Below, one piece after another: positions 43,928 to 54,470 of a stretch of 64,000 nt of DNA. Location: contig CAZARU010000003.1 in the NCBI GenBank assembly GCA_964487605.1, positions 1 to 64,000 of the forward strand, in the 5' to 3' direction. The stretch comes from JAJDAH01 sp964487605. Lineage in GTDB: Bacteria; Myxococcota_A; Polyangia; Polyangiales; Polyangiaceae. Below the pieces are notes generated by a model. The model ran no database searches, was not told the DNA's origin, and saw only the letters and a list, made by a program, of their open reading frames with translations. The translations under genes and the position numbers were made by a program. The stretch's first letter is position 1, and every line of letters begins with the position of its first letter.

Positions 43928-45237
43928 GCCTCCAGGCGCGGCAGCCGCAGCGTGAAGACGCTGCCGACTCCGAGTTCGCTCTGCGCTTCGAGCGTGCCGC
44001 CCATGGCCACGGCCAGCGACCTGCTGATGGCCAGGCCGAGCCCGGTGCCGCCCCGCTCGACGGACGGGTCCGCCTGGTAGAAGCGGGAAAACAGGCGCTG
44101 CATCTGCTCCGCCGACATTCCGATCCCGGTGTCCTGCACCTCGAACGTCACCGTCCGCGCGACGTCGGCGTGGACTCGCAGCGTCACGGTCCCCGCGTCC
44201 GTGAACTTCGACGCGTTGCCGAGCAGGTTGATGAGGATCTGGCGGGCGCGGACCGGGTCGGCCGAGAGGGCGACGTCGGTCGCCGTCGTCTCGACGACGA
44301 GGCGATTCCTGCGCTCGATCTGCGGACGCAGCGCCTCCAGCACGTCGGAGACCAGCTCGCCGACGCGCACCTCGCGGATCGCCAGGTCCAGCGAGCCGGA
44401 CTCCACCTTCGACAGGTCCAGGATGTCGTTGATGAGCGCGGAGAGGTGGTTGCCCGCTCGGCCTATCGCCGAGATCTCGTGCTCCGAGTCCGCGACGCTC
44501 TGCGAGGGGGTTTCCAGCAGCAGCTCGCTGTAGCCGATGATGGCGTTGAGCGGTGTTCGAAGCTCGTGGCTCATGTTCGCCAGGAAGAGACTCTTCGCGG
44601 CGTTGGCTCGCTCGGCTTCGCGGCGGGCCTCGGTCGCCTCGTCCAGTGCGGCGGCGAGCTCGCGAGTCCGCTGCGCCACGCGCTCCTCCAGCTCGGCGTT
44701 CACGGCGCGGAGCCGTTCTTCCGTCTCGGCGCGCTCCCGCGCCGTCAGAGCGCGGCCCACGAGGTCGGCCAGGGCGGCCGCGAACGAGCGCTCGTCGTCC
44801 TGCCAGTCGCGTCGCGGGCCCACGTGCTCGCAGCAGACGATGCCGACCATCTGCCCCCGATGGCGGATGGGAACGTCGAGCATGGAGGTGATCCCGAGCG
44901 GCCGAAGGTACGTGTCCGTGAACTCCGAGGTGCGCTCGTCCGAACACGCGTCGTGAGCCAGGATCGACCGCTCAGCGTCCAGCGCCGAGAAGTAGCGGGG
45001 AAACTGTTCGCGGGTGAGGACGAGCGCCTCGCTGTCGGTCTGGTTCGCGGTGTCGATGAGCAGCTCGCACCGGATCCCGCTGCGGTCATCGACGAGCAGC
45101 CACACGCCGGCCCGCGCGACACCGAGGCCACGGCACGCGGCCCCGAGCACCAGCCGGCAGCTCTCGCGCATCCTGCCCTCGTCGATCGCGTCGCTCCGCG
45201 AGACTTCGAGCATGAGGCTCTCCAGCGCGTCGTTCAT
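43924..45237 (-). CDS. GAF-domain histidine kinase
   Basis: A 437-residue soluble kinase; the ATG opening MNDALESLMLEVSRSD was chosen. Residues about 10-160 are a GAF domain (SILAHDACSDERTSEF, VPIRHRGQMVGIVCCEHVGP). A coiled-coil follows (ERVAQRTRELAAALDEATEA). HisKA has its His in NMSHELRTPLNAIIGYSELL. HATPase_c shows NLLGNASKF, DTGIGMSAEQ and GTGLGLAISRS. No receiver or regulator gene is attached. The stop overlaps the diguanylate cyclase start, so the two products are coproduced and may signal to each other. Confidence 0.93.
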   Translation of the reverse strand: MNDALESLMLEVSRSDAIDEGRMRESCRLVLGAACRGLGVARAGVWLLVDDRSGIRCELLIDTANQTDSEALVLTREQFPRYFSALDAERSILAHDACSDERTSEFTDTYLRPLGITSMLDVPIRHRGQMVGIVCCEHVGPRRDWQDDERSFAAALADLVGRALTARERAETEERLRAVNAELEERVAQRTRELAAALDEATEARREAERANAAKSLFLANMSHELRTPLNAIIGYSELLLETPSQSVADSEHEISAIGRAGNHLSALINDILDLSKVESGSLDLAIREVRVGELVSDVLEALRPQIERRNRLVVETTATDVALSADPVRARQILINLLGNASKFTDAGTVTLRVHADVARTVTFEVQDTGIGMSAEQMQRLFSRFYQADPSVERGGTGLGLAISRSLAVAMGGTLEAQSELGVGSVFTLRLPRLEA

Positions 45238-45389
45238 GGAATCCGCGCATCGTATCAGGGCTTTGGGCGCTCCCTCTGGTGGCGACGGCGCGGCGGCGGT
45301 GCGTCCCCCAGCGGAGCAGGCCGGCCTCCGTCGAGACGCGACCGTCCGCCGCCGTGACTTCCCGCACCATTTCCCGCATCCTGCGACGC

Positions 45390-47324
45390 ATGAGAGGCCA
45401 TCGTCCGGGTCCCATGAGCGTCGCGCTCGCCGTGGCGATGGGGCTCGCGGCGGTGGAGGCGTGCTCGCCGTCCTCGTCGTCGAGCCGGCAACCCGGCGGG
45501 AACGGTGGCGGGGCGGGCTCCGGTGGCAGCACCGCGGGCGTCGGCGCCGTGGGTGGTGGCATCGCGGCGACGGGCGGCGGATTGAACCTCGACGCGGGGG
45601 GCCCGGGCGGCAGCTCCTCCACCGGCGGCGCCGGAGGCGGCGGCCCGGTGAACATCGACGAGTGCCCCGGTGCTCTCGACGCCGGGACCGTCGCGGCGCT
45701 CGAGGCCGGAGGCCCCGGCCCGAACGGCATGAGGTACCTCTACCCGTACGATCGGACCGTGTTCCCGCGCGGGCTCGCGGCGCCGGTGCTGCAGTTCGAC
45801 GAGCCTTCGGGCGGCGTCGGATCACTCCTCGTGAAGATCACGTCGCAGACGTTCTCTTATCGCGCCTGCACCGCGCCGACGGCGCCCGGCCAGTGGACCA
45901 TTCCGCAGCCGATCTGGGACGCCGCGCTCGCGCAGATCACCCAGGGCCCCGCCGATCCGCTGAACGTCTCCGTCACCGCCGCGGGCGGAGCAGGCGTATC
46001 CGGGCCCATCGTGCAGCAGCTCATCGTCGCCCCGGCCACGCTGAAGGGTGCCGTCTTCTACAACACCTACAACTCGCCACAGGTCGGCAACAACGGCGCC
46101 GTGATGCGGATCCTTCCGGGTCAGAGCGCGCAGGTCTACCTGACCGAGCCAGGTGTCGCGCCGTTCGGCCCGTGCGTGTCGTGCCACTCGCTCTCGGCCA
46201 ACGGCAGCCGCATGGTCGCGATGGCGCACTCGTACCCCATGCCGCCCGGCGCAGCCGACGGACGCAGCTACGTCGTCGGAGGCACGCCCACCGAGACCAA
46301 GCGCGGCCTCGAGACGGCCTTCGCCGCCCTCACGCCCGACGGCAGCCGGTACATGTCCAACGGCGCGCCGGGCGTCGCCAACGCCTCGCTCACGTTCCCG
46401 CGAGCGCCGGGCAACGTGCTCGCGACCGCCGGGCCGAAGGTCTCGTCGCTCCACGACGCGCAGACGGGCGCCCCGCTTCCGGCGCCGGGCTGGGACGGCG
46501 TGATCCAGTACGCGCTGATGCCCCAGTTCTCGCCGGACGGCACGAAGATCGTCTTCAACCACCACGAGGCCGCCGGGGGCAAGGCCCTGGCCACGATGGA
46601 CTTCGACGCGAACACGAACACGTTCTCCAACTACCAGGAGATATGGAACGGGAACGGCGCCGTCCCTGCTCCCTGGTACCCCGCGTGGCCCTTCTTCACG
46701 CCCGACGGCAACCAGGTCGTGTTCGGCGTCGTGAACTCGAACGAGTACGTGAGCGAGATCCCGAGCGACCTCGGCATCCCGATCATCTTCCACCTCGGCG
46801 ACCTGTACTTGATCGATCTGGCGAGCAGCAACTGGACGCGCCTCGACCGGGCGGGTGGCCGCGTGAACACCGTGTTCCCCGGTCGCGACGAGGGGCACGA
46901 CTTCTACCCGACGGTGAGTCCGGTCGCCGCGGGCGGGTACTTCTGGATGTTCTTCACGAGCAAGCGGCGCTTCGGGAACACCCAGAACGTGCCGGCGGAG
47001 GACCCCGCCGCGAAGAACGTGTGGGTGAGCGCCATCACCATCGGCGCCCCCGCCGGACAGGATCCGAGCAACCCCGCCTTCTTCCTCCCGGGTCAGGAGC
47101 TCGTGAGCGGCAATCACCGCGCCTTCGCGGCGCTCGAACCGTGCAAGCCCGACGGCGCCACCTGCGGCAGCGGCGTGGAGTGCTGCTGCGGCGGCTGCGC
47201 CGGCGGCATCTGCGGCTGCCCCGGAACCTGCTCGAACCTCGACGAGAAGTGCGACGTCGATGCGGACTGCTGCGACCCCTCGCTCCAGTGCATCGGGGGC
47301 TTCTGCGCCGTCGTCGTGAAGTAG
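45390..47324 (+). CDS. Large Gly-linker lipoprotein with WD40-like repeats, one heme-c motif and Cys-rich tail
   Basis: A 644-residue protein with a signal ending VEAC and a Gly-rich linker. The mature part has a single heme-binding CVSCH (262-266) in a PCVSCHSLSANGSRMVAMAH context and several PD40/TolB-like segments (FSPDGTKIVFNHHEA, PWYPAWPFFTPDGNQVVFG). The last 60 residues are rich in cysteine (VECCCGGCAGGICGCPGTC, DADCCDPSLQCIGGFCAV). This combination of propeller, heme and Cys-rich tail recurs in myxobacterial surface proteins. A surface redox or binding protein is likely; function unproven. Confidence 0.75.
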   Translation: MRGHRPGPMSVALAVAMGLAAVEACSPSSSSSRQPGGNGGGAGSGGSTAGVGAVGGGIAATGGGLNLDAGGPGGSSSTGGAGGGGPVNIDECPGALDAGTVAALEAGGPGPNGMRYLYPYDRTVFPRGLAAPVLQFDEPSGGVGSLLVKITSQTFSYRACTAPTAPGQWTIPQPIWDAALAQITQGPADPLNVSVTAAGGAGVSGPIVQQLIVAPATLKGAVFYNTYNSPQVGNNGAVMRILPGQSAQVYLTEPGVAPFGPCVSCHSLSANGSRMVAMAHSYPMPPGAADGRSYVVGGTPTETKRGLETAFAALTPDGSRYMSNGAPGVANASLTFPRAPGNVLATAGPKVSSLHDAQTGAPLPAPGWDGVIQYALMPQFSPDGTKIVFNHHEAAGGKALATMDFDANTNTFSNYQEIWNGNGAVPAPWYPAWPFFTPDGNQVVFGVVNSNEYVSEIPSDLGIPIIFHLGDLYLIDLASSNWTRLDRAGGRVNTVFPGRDEGHDFYPTVSPVAAGGYFWMFFTSKRRFGNTQNVPAEDPAAKNVWVSAITIGAPAGQDPSNPAFFLPGQELVSGNHRAFAALEPCKPDGATCGSGVECCCGGCAGGICGCPGTCSNLDEKCDVDADCCDPSLQCIGGFCAVVVK

Positions 47325-47355
47325 GCCCAGGCTTCGAGGAAGCAGGAGCGAATCC

Positions 47356-47919
47356 GTGCGCCTGACCCGCCCCCGCGTGCCGCCGCTCGCCGACGACGAA
47401 TGGCCCGCCGAGGCCCGCGAGCAGCTCTCCGCGCTCCTGCGCGCGGACACGGGGGGCCAGGTGCTCAACATCTTCACCACGCTCGCCCGACACCCGAAGC
47501 TGCTGAAGCGGTGGCTCGTGTTCGGCAACCACATCCTGTTCAAGTCCACGCTCGGCGCTCGCGAGCGTGAGCTCCTGATCCTGCGGACGGGGTGGCTCTG
47601 CCGCTCCGAGTACGAGTGGGGTCAGCACGCGGTCATCGGCCGCGCCGCAGGCCTCACGGATCCGGAGCTGCGCCGCATCACCGAGGGACCGGACGCGCCG
47701 GGATGGTCGCCGTTCGATGCGGCGCTGCTGCGCGCCGCCGACGAGCTGCGGCAGGACAGCTTCATCGGCGACGCCACCTGGCAGACGCTCTCCGAGCGCT
47801 ACGACACCCGGCAGCTCATGGATGTCGTCTTCACCGTGGGCCAGTACACCCTGGTGTCGATGGCGCTGAACACGCTCGGCGTCCAGCTCGACCCGGGCAT
47901 CGAGGGGTTCCCGACGTGA
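47356..47919 (+). CDS. Carboxymuconolactone decarboxylase (CMD/AhpD-like) family protein
   Basis: A 187-residue protein with GTG start and a clear AGGAG ribosome site. The CMD fold is visible: VLNIFTTLARHPKLLKRWLVFG, RERELLILRTGWLCRSEYEW and QLMDVVFTVGQYTLVSMALNT. The E-x-x-C motif of AhpD is absent; there is one Cys followed by E-x5-H (LCRSEYEWGQH), the usual form of family members with no known activity. The stop overlaps the next SDR gene by four bases, so they likely share a pathway. Confidence 0.85.
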   Translation: MRLTRPRVPPLADDEWPAEAREQLSALLRADTGGQVLNIFTTLARHPKLLKRWLVFGNHILFKSTLGARERELLILRTGWLCRSEYEWGQHAVIGRAAGLTDPELRRITEGPDAPGWSPFDAALLRAADELRQDSFIGDATWQTLSERYDTRQLMDVVFTVGQYTLVSMALNTLGVQLDPGIEGFPT

Positions 47920-48710
47920 GGCTCCGCGAAAAGGTCGCCATCGTGGTCGGCGGCGGGCAGACGCCCGGTGAGACCATCGGCAACGGTCGTGCCACGGCCG
48001 TCCTGTTCGCGCGCGAGGGCGCGCGGGTGGTCGTCGTCGATCGTGACGCGGCGTCCGCCGAGGAAACCGTCGCGATGCTCCGCGCCGAGGGCGGCGAGGG
48101 CGTGGCCGTGGAGGCGGACGCCACGCGCTCGGCCGATTGCGCGCGCGTCGTCGAGACCACCGTGAAGACGTACGGTCGCGTGGACGTTCTCCACAACAAC
48201 GTCGGGGTCGGCATGGGCGACGCTGGCCCCGTTCACATCGAGGAGGCGGCCTGGGATCGCATCCTCGGCGTCAACCTCAAGAGCGTGCTGATGCCCTGCA
48301 AGCACGCGCTGCCCGTCATGCGCAAGCAGCGGTCCGGCGTGATCCTGAACGTGTCGTCGGTCGCCGCCGTCTGCGCGGTCGGCATGGCCGCCTACAAGAC
48401 GTCGAAGGCGGGAGTGAACGCGCTCACCCATTCGCTCGCGACCGGCAACGCGAAGTACGGCATCCGCGCCAACGCCATCCTGCCCGGACTGATGAACACG
48501 CCGATGGCCGTGGAGGGCGTCGCGGCCGCGACCGGCGTCGATCGGGCCCAGCTCATCGTCGCCCGGGACTCCCTGGTGCCGCTCGGCGCGAAGATGGGGA
48601 CGGCGTGGGACGTCGCCTACGCCGCCCTGTTCCTGGCGTCGGACGAGGCCGCGTTCATCACCGGGATCTTGCTGCCCGTGGACGGCGGACAGAGCGCGCG
48701 GATCGGCTAG
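47916..48710 (+). CDS. Short-chain dehydrogenase/reductase with atypical glycine motif
   Basis: A 264-residue SDR with GTG start, coupled to the CMD gene by GTGA. The cofactor loop is IVVGGGQTPGETIGNGRATA, with insertion relative to TGxxxGxG. The rest is classical: VDVLHNNVG, a catalytic Ser in ILNVSSVAAV, YKTSK and a final LPVDGGQSAR. It would reduce or oxidise a small carbonyl or hydroxyl compound with NAD(P). With the CMD protein upstream it resembles small degradation modules, but no substrate can be named. Confidence 0.9.
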   Translation: MRLREKVAIVVGGGQTPGETIGNGRATAVLFAREGARVVVVDRDAASAEETVAMLRAEGGEGVAVEADATRSADCARVVETTVKTYGRVDVLHNNVGVGMGDAGPVHIEEAAWDRILGVNLKSVLMPCKHALPVMRKQRSGVILNVSSVAAVCAVGMAAYKTSKAGVNALTHSLATGNAKYGIRANAILPGLMNTPMAVEGVAAATGVDRAQLIVARDSLVPLGAKMGTAWDVAYAALFLASDEAAFITGILLPVDGGQSARIG

Positions 48711-48786
48711 CGAGGCTCGCTCGCTCTGCGGCCCGACCCGGTCTTGGCGCACGAGCCCCTTCGCGATTAGAGTGGCCGCTCCTTAT

Positions 48787-48794
48787 GGAGGTGA
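48787..48794 (+). promoter_or_regulatory. Strong Shine-Dalgarno fixing the lipoprotein start
   Basis: ggaggtga lies four bases before the ATG of the Gly-rich lipoprotein and is complementary to the 16S rRNA 3' end over eight bases. It rules out an in-frame upstream start. Confidence 0.75.
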
Positions 48795-48798
48795 CGGG

Positions 48799-49497
48799 AT
48801 GGCGGCGAACGTCTTGATGGTTTGGACGGGGATCTGTGTCGTGACGGTGGGCCTGGCCGGCTGTGCGGGCGACGACAAGAGCAAGTCGGGTTCGGGTGGA
48901 AGCGGCGGTTCGGCCGACGCGAGCGCGGGGACGAGCGGTGGAGGATCGTCCGGAGCGGGCGCGACCGGCGGAAGCTCCGGCACCGGCGGTTCGAGCGGCA
49001 GCGGTGGCTCGAGCGGAGCCGCGGGCGCGGCCGGCAGCGCGGGATCTTCGGGCGCCGCCGGCGCCTCGGGAACGGCCGGCGCGGGCGGAATTGCGGGGGC
49101 CGGAGGCGGCGGAGGCGTGGCCGGTCTTGCCGGCGCGGACGGCGGAGGCGGCGCGCCGCAGGACGCCGGCGGAGAGCCGCCGCCGTGTCCGGACCTGACC
49201 GGTCGTTACACCGGAACGGCGACGGGCGCGGGGTGCGGTGACGCCGACCCGACCGCGCTCGACCAGCGGGTCGACAGCTCCGGTTGCGGCATCTACTTCG
49301 AGGTGGAGGAGCCCGACGGCATCTCGTCCAACACCCTGCCCGTCGCCCAGGACGGGACCTTCGGACCCGACACCGTCAACCTGGGAACGTCGGTCGCCAC
49401 CTGCACGGGGACGTCCACGTCCGGCACCATCACGCTGACGTGCACCAGCGATGGCGGGAGCTGCACGGTCAACATGACGAGGACCGGTCCGCTCTAG
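48799..49497 (+). CDS. Gly-rich-linker lipoprotein
   Basis: A 232-residue protein with a strong ribosome-binding site. The signal peptide ends GLAGC. About 110 residues of Gly/Ser/Ala linker (SGSGGSGGSADASAG and similar) separate it from a C-terminal beta domain of about 100 residues (CPDLTGRYTGTATGAGC, IYFEVEEPDG, TCTSDGGSCTVNMTRTGPL) with several cysteines that may pair. The domain has no name I recognise. It is one of several lipoproteins in this window sharing linker style. It precedes the glutaminase gene by about 40 bases. Confidence 0.7.
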   Translation: MAANVLMVWTGICVVTVGLAGCAGDDKSKSGSGGSGGSADASAGTSGGGSSGAGATGGSSGTGGSSGSGGSSGAAGAAGSAGSSGAAGASGTAGAGGIAGAGGGGGVAGLAGADGGGGAPQDAGGEPPPCPDLTGRYTGTATGAGCGDADPTALDQRVDSSGCGIYFEVEEPDGISSNTLPVAQDGTFGPDTVNLGTSVATCTGTSTSGTITLTCTSDGGSCTVNMTRTGPL

Positions 49498-49535
49498 CGA
49501 ACTGCCTGCGGTCCGGAGGATGTAGCATCTCGCGT

Positions 49536-50456
49536 GTGACCGACCTCGCGGAGATCGTCGCACGCTGCGTGGCGCAGGCCGTGCCCGTGCCGGGCGCCGG
49601 GAGCGTCGCGTCGTACATTCCGGCGCTGGCGCGCGCCGACGCCTCCAAGCTCGGCATGGCAGTCGCCACGCTCGATGGCGAGATCTGCACCGCCGGAGAT
49701 GCCGACGAACGGTTCACCATCCAGAGCATCTCGAAGCTCTTCACGCTGACGCTCGCGCTGGAGTTTCGTGACGCAGATCTCTGGCAGAGGGTCGGGAGAG
49801 AGCCCTCCGGCTCCGCGTTCAACTCGTTGATCCAGCTCGAGCACGACCACGGCATCCCGCGCAATCCGCTCATCAACGCCGGAGCGCTGGTCGTGACGGA
49901 CGTGCTGGTGAGCGCTCTCGGAGCCGACGCCTTCGACCGCATCCTCCGCTTCGCGCGCGAGCGCGCCGCCGACCCGAGCATCGACGTGGACGAGGAGGTC
50001 GCGCAGTCCGAGCGGACCACCGGCTTCCGGAACGCCGCGATGGCCAGCTTTCTCCGCAGCTTCGGGAACCTCGAGAACGATCCCGCGGTCGTCCTGGAGA
50101 CGTACTTTCGACAGTGCTCCATCTCGATGACCTGCCGCCAGCTCGCCCGCGCGGCGCTGTACCTCGCGAACCGAGGGGTCGATCCCGTCACCCACGAGAG
50201 CGTCGTCTCGGTGCGTCGCGCGCGACGCATCAACGCGCTGATGCTGACGTGCGGCCACTACGACGCTTCCGGCGACTTCGCGTTCCGCGTCGGCTTCCCG
50301 GGCAAGAGCGGAGTCGCGGGCGGCGTGGTCGCCATCGTACCGAACCGTATGGCGATCGCCGTCTGGTCACCGGCCCTGAACAAGCAGGGAAGCTCCCTGG
50401 CCGGCGTCGCCGCCCTCGAGGCGTTCGCGACGCACACGGAGCTGTCGGTGTTCTGA
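49536..50456 (+). CDS. glsA: Glutaminase
   Basis: A 306-residue serine-type glutaminase, normal length. It converts glutamine to glutamate and ammonia. The active-site Ser64-x-x-Lys67 is in FTIQSISKLFTL. Further family motifs are FNSLIQLEHDHGIPRNPLIN, AGALVVTD, SERTTGFRN and GFPGKSGVAGGVVAIVP. GTG was chosen as start since it follows the family N-terminus closely. The tRNA-Ser gene converges downstream. In bacteria such enzymes often support acid resistance or glutamate supply. Confidence 0.95.
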   Translation: MTDLAEIVARCVAQAVPVPGAGSVASYIPALARADASKLGMAVATLDGEICTAGDADERFTIQSISKLFTLTLALEFRDADLWQRVGREPSGSAFNSLIQLEHDHGIPRNPLINAGALVVTDVLVSALGADAFDRILRFARERAADPSIDVDEEVAQSERTTGFRNAAMASFLRSFGNLENDPAVVLETYFRQCSISMTCRQLARAALYLANRGVDPVTHESVVSVRRARRINALMLTCGHYDASGDFAFRVGFPGKSGVAGGVVAIVPNRMAIAVWSPALNKQGSSLAGVAALEAFATHTELSVF

Positions 50457-50489
50457 CCGGTGCCCGCGCGCGAAGCGGCTGACGTTCGG

Positions 50490-50576
50490 CGGAGGAGAAG
50501 GGATTCGAACCCCTGGTACGGTTGCCCGTACGGCGGTTTTCAAAACCGCTGCCTTAGACCACTCGGCCACTCCTCC
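50490..50576 (-). tRNA. tRNA-Ser (anticodon UGA)
   Basis: Read on the minus strand, the gene is 87 nt with a discriminator G and no encoded CCA. The acceptor stem is ggaggag with ctcctcc. The anticodon loop is tttgaaa, giving UGA. The long variable arm (gtacgg-gcaa-ccgtac) is diagnostic of a serine tRNA. The T arm contains ggttcgaatcc. A possible -10 (tagatc) lies just upstream in the minus direction. Confidence 0.97.
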
Positions 50577-50677
50577 GGGATGGGCACGATGATCTAGCAC
50601 GCGAGCGCGCCGGCGGACGTGCGCTTCCGTCTGCGCGGCGGACAGCACGTCCCCGAGCGCCCCGTTGAGCAGGGCCC

Positions 50678-51637
50678 TCAGAGCGGCTGCACGCAGACGG
50701 CGTCCACGAAGTACCGCCAGCCGGCGGTGTTCTCGATCACGACGCGCAGCTCGCGGGCCGCGACGGGTGCGACGATGCCGACGTCGCCTTGCTTGGACCA
50801 CATGGCGGAGGACGCAGCGGGGAAGAGCACCGCGTCGACTCCGACGAGCGGCGTTCCGGCCGCGCCGAAGAACTGGATGACGACCCTGGGCTCGGAGCCC
50901 GCGACCGCGTCGAGGTTACGGAAGTAGGCGGACGCCGCGACGACCTGCCCACCGGCCACCGGCACTCGCTGGCTGACCACCGTCTGCACGGCCACTCCCG
51001 GGGCGCCGGTCACCGATGTCGTGTCGATGTAACCCGACCGCAGGCCATCGAAGGAGTTCGAGGCGGCGGCGTTGAACGCGCCGGTGCCCGACTCTCGGGT
51101 CCACTGATTCGGACTGGTCCCGGTCGTCAGCTCGAAGCTCCAGTTCGGGATGACGCCGGGAGCCGTGCACGACACGGACGCGTCGATCGGTGTCGTCCCA
51201 CCGGCGCCGGACGTGCCGCTACTGCCGCCCGCGCCGGTACCCGCGGATCCTCCGGCGCCCGCCGCGCCCGATGAACCACCGCTTCCCGCCGTTCCGGCGC
51301 TGCCGCCCGCGGCGTCCGTCGCACTTCCTCCGGTCGCCGCCGCGCCGCCGTTGCCGCCGCTGCCGCCCGCGCCTGCGCCTGCCGTGCTCCCCGCCGCGCC
51401 CGCGACGACGACGCCCGCGGTGCCGCCCTCGCCGCTCGAACCACCCGCGCCAGCGCTCCCGCTCGCGCCGCCTTCGCCGGCAACGGTTCCGGCGTTGCCG
51501 CCCGTCCCGCCGCTCCCCGCCGTGCTTCCGCCGACGCCGGCATCTCCGCTGGCGTCGACGACGACGCTGTTCGGGAAGAGCGAGCAGCCGGCGGCGGCAG
51601 CCGCAACCAGAAGGAACACCGAGGACCGCGGAAACAC
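50678..51637 (-). CDS. Gly/Ala-rich-linker lipoprotein with C-terminal carbohydrate-binding-like domain
   Basis: A 319-residue protein with GTG start. The signal MFPRSSVFLLVAAAAAGC gives lipobox AAGC. A Gly/Ala/Ser linker of about 110 residues follows (repeats like GAGGSGGNGGAAATGGSA). The C-terminal domain of about 160 residues has the layout of galactose-binding/CBM beta sandwiches (NWSFELTTGTSPNQWTRES, RVVIQFFGAAGTPLVGVDAV, ELRVVIENTAGWRYFVDAV). The fold call is tentative. A surface glycan-binding role is a guess. Confidence 0.65.
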   Translation of the reverse strand: MFPRSSVFLLVAAAAAGCSLFPNSVVVDASGDAGVGGSTAGSGGTGGNAGTVAGEGGASGSAGAGGSSGEGGTAGVVVAGAAGSTAGAGAGGSGGNGGAAATGGSATDAAGGSAGTAGSGGSSGAAGAGGSAGTGAGGSSGTSGAGGTTPIDASVSCTAPGVIPNWSFELTTGTSPNQWTRESGTGAFNAAASNSFDGLRSGYIDTTSVTGAPGVAVQTVVSQRVPVAGGQVVAASAYFRNLDAVAGSEPRVVIQFFGAAGTPLVGVDAVLFPAASSAMWSKQGDVGIVAPVAARELRVVIENTAGWRYFVDAVCVQPL

Positions 51638-51826
51638 GGGCTCCGAAGAGTAGCAGCGCGAACGCTCTTTGGCAGGGTCGGCGGCGTCGTTCGTCTCGAT
51701 CGGCCGGCATCGACCAGTGCCGCTGCGGGATTCACGCGGCAGCGCTCGCGCCGCTCCGTCGCCCTTGCCAGCGTCCTGGGGCGGGAGCAAGCTCGCGCGC
51801 GCTTGGATCCGCCCAGGAGGCGCGTC

Positions 51827-51897
51827 ATGACGCTCGAGGCGCGGCGGTGCATTTCGAGGACGGGAGGCGTCGGTGCCTCCGGCGCGAAGAGGTGCTG

Positions 51898-51898
<1 letters not shown>
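51827..51898 (+). CDS. 23-codon leader ORF, coupled to hybrid kinase
   Basis: A strong ribosome site (aggagg, 51815-51820) precedes an ATG and 23 codons (MTLEARRCISRTGGVGASG and four more residues). Its TGA overlaps the kinase ATG as TGATG. A ribosome finishing here could restart on the kinase. The peptide has no obvious regulatory codon run apart from several arginines. It could control kinase expression by coupling; it may also be chance. Confidence 0.45.
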
Positions 51899-53712
<1,814 letters not shown>

Positions 53713-53770
53713 GCCGCAGCGGGCTTCGCATCGTGGATGCCGAACCCGCGTCCCGTGTCGCGACGAGCCC

Positions 53771-54370
53771 CTAGAACCCGGCGGCGTGTACGTTCAGGCG
53801 CTCACCACAGTCGCTGAGTTCGGCTCGCTCGCTGACGACTCTGCCTGCCGAGTCCTGCTGCTCGTGTTCGATGAGCGCCGGTCCCACCGTCGGACAGTAC
53901 GTCGTCACGGTCGCGAACTTGACCGCGCCGCTGCTGGAGCGCTCGAGGGTCTTCAGGCATCCGCGCATTCTGCCAGCCTTCACGGTGACCGAGACGCCCG
54001 TCTCCAGGATTTCCACGGTCCCACGGTCGCCCGCCCACTGGGCGTGAGGTTCGAGCGGCGCGACCAGCAGGGCGGTGCCGTCGGCTTCCGTCAGGGCATG
54101 GGGAGCGATGCGCAGCCGCCGGGTCCCCGTGGACGTCGTCACCTCCAGCAGGTCGGAGCGGACGCGGCGGATGGCGATGGCGTACAGGCCCCTGCCCGTC
54201 GCAGAAGACTCGGTGTCGAACTTGCACACGACGTCGTCGCCTTCTGGCAAGTAGCGCAGCACATTCTGCTTCTCGGACGAAGCCTTGGGCGTCGGTTGGG
54301 GGGCGGCACAGCCCGTGAGCAGTCCGAACGCAGCCAGGACCGCTGCCGCAGCGTGGATCGAAGTCGTCAT
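53771..54370 (-). CDS. Lipoprotein of unknown function
   Basis: A 199-residue protein with signal MTTSIHAAAAVLAAFGLLTGC. The mature part is beta-rich (YLPEGDDVVCKFDTESSAT, LLEVTTSTGTRRLRIAPHAL) with four cysteines (VCKF, RGCLKTL, TYCPTVG, SDCGERL) that may form two disulfides. No family is recognised. It is transcribed divergently from another lipoprotein gene over a 100-base gap. Confidence 0.65.
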   Translation of the reverse strand: MTTSIHAAAAVLAAFGLLTGCAAPQPTPKASSEKQNVLRYLPEGDDVVCKFDTESSATGRGLYAIAIRRVRSDLLEVTTSTGTRRLRIAPHALTEADGTALLVAPLEPHAQWAGDRGTVEILETGVSVTVKAGRMRGCLKTLERSSSGAVKFATVTTYCPTVGPALIEHEQQDSAGRVVSERAELSDCGERLNVHAAGF

Positions 54371-54470
54371 GAGAGGTTCCTCTGGGGCGCCGCGCGCCTC
54401 GATGGTCCCACCTCAGCTCTCCCGCGCCGCAGGCTAGCACGGCGGGGTCGATCGGGTACGGTAGACTCCG

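Noticed and set aside
50490..50576. tRNA-Ser as an integration site for a mobile element
   Set aside because: No integrase, direct repeat of the tRNA 3' end or foreign-looking composition was seen around it.
48880..51540. Possible CRISPR-like or tandem-repeat array
   Set aside because: The repetitive DNA encodes in-frame Gly/Ser/Ala linkers of lipoproteins; there is no fixed repeat unit or spacer pattern.
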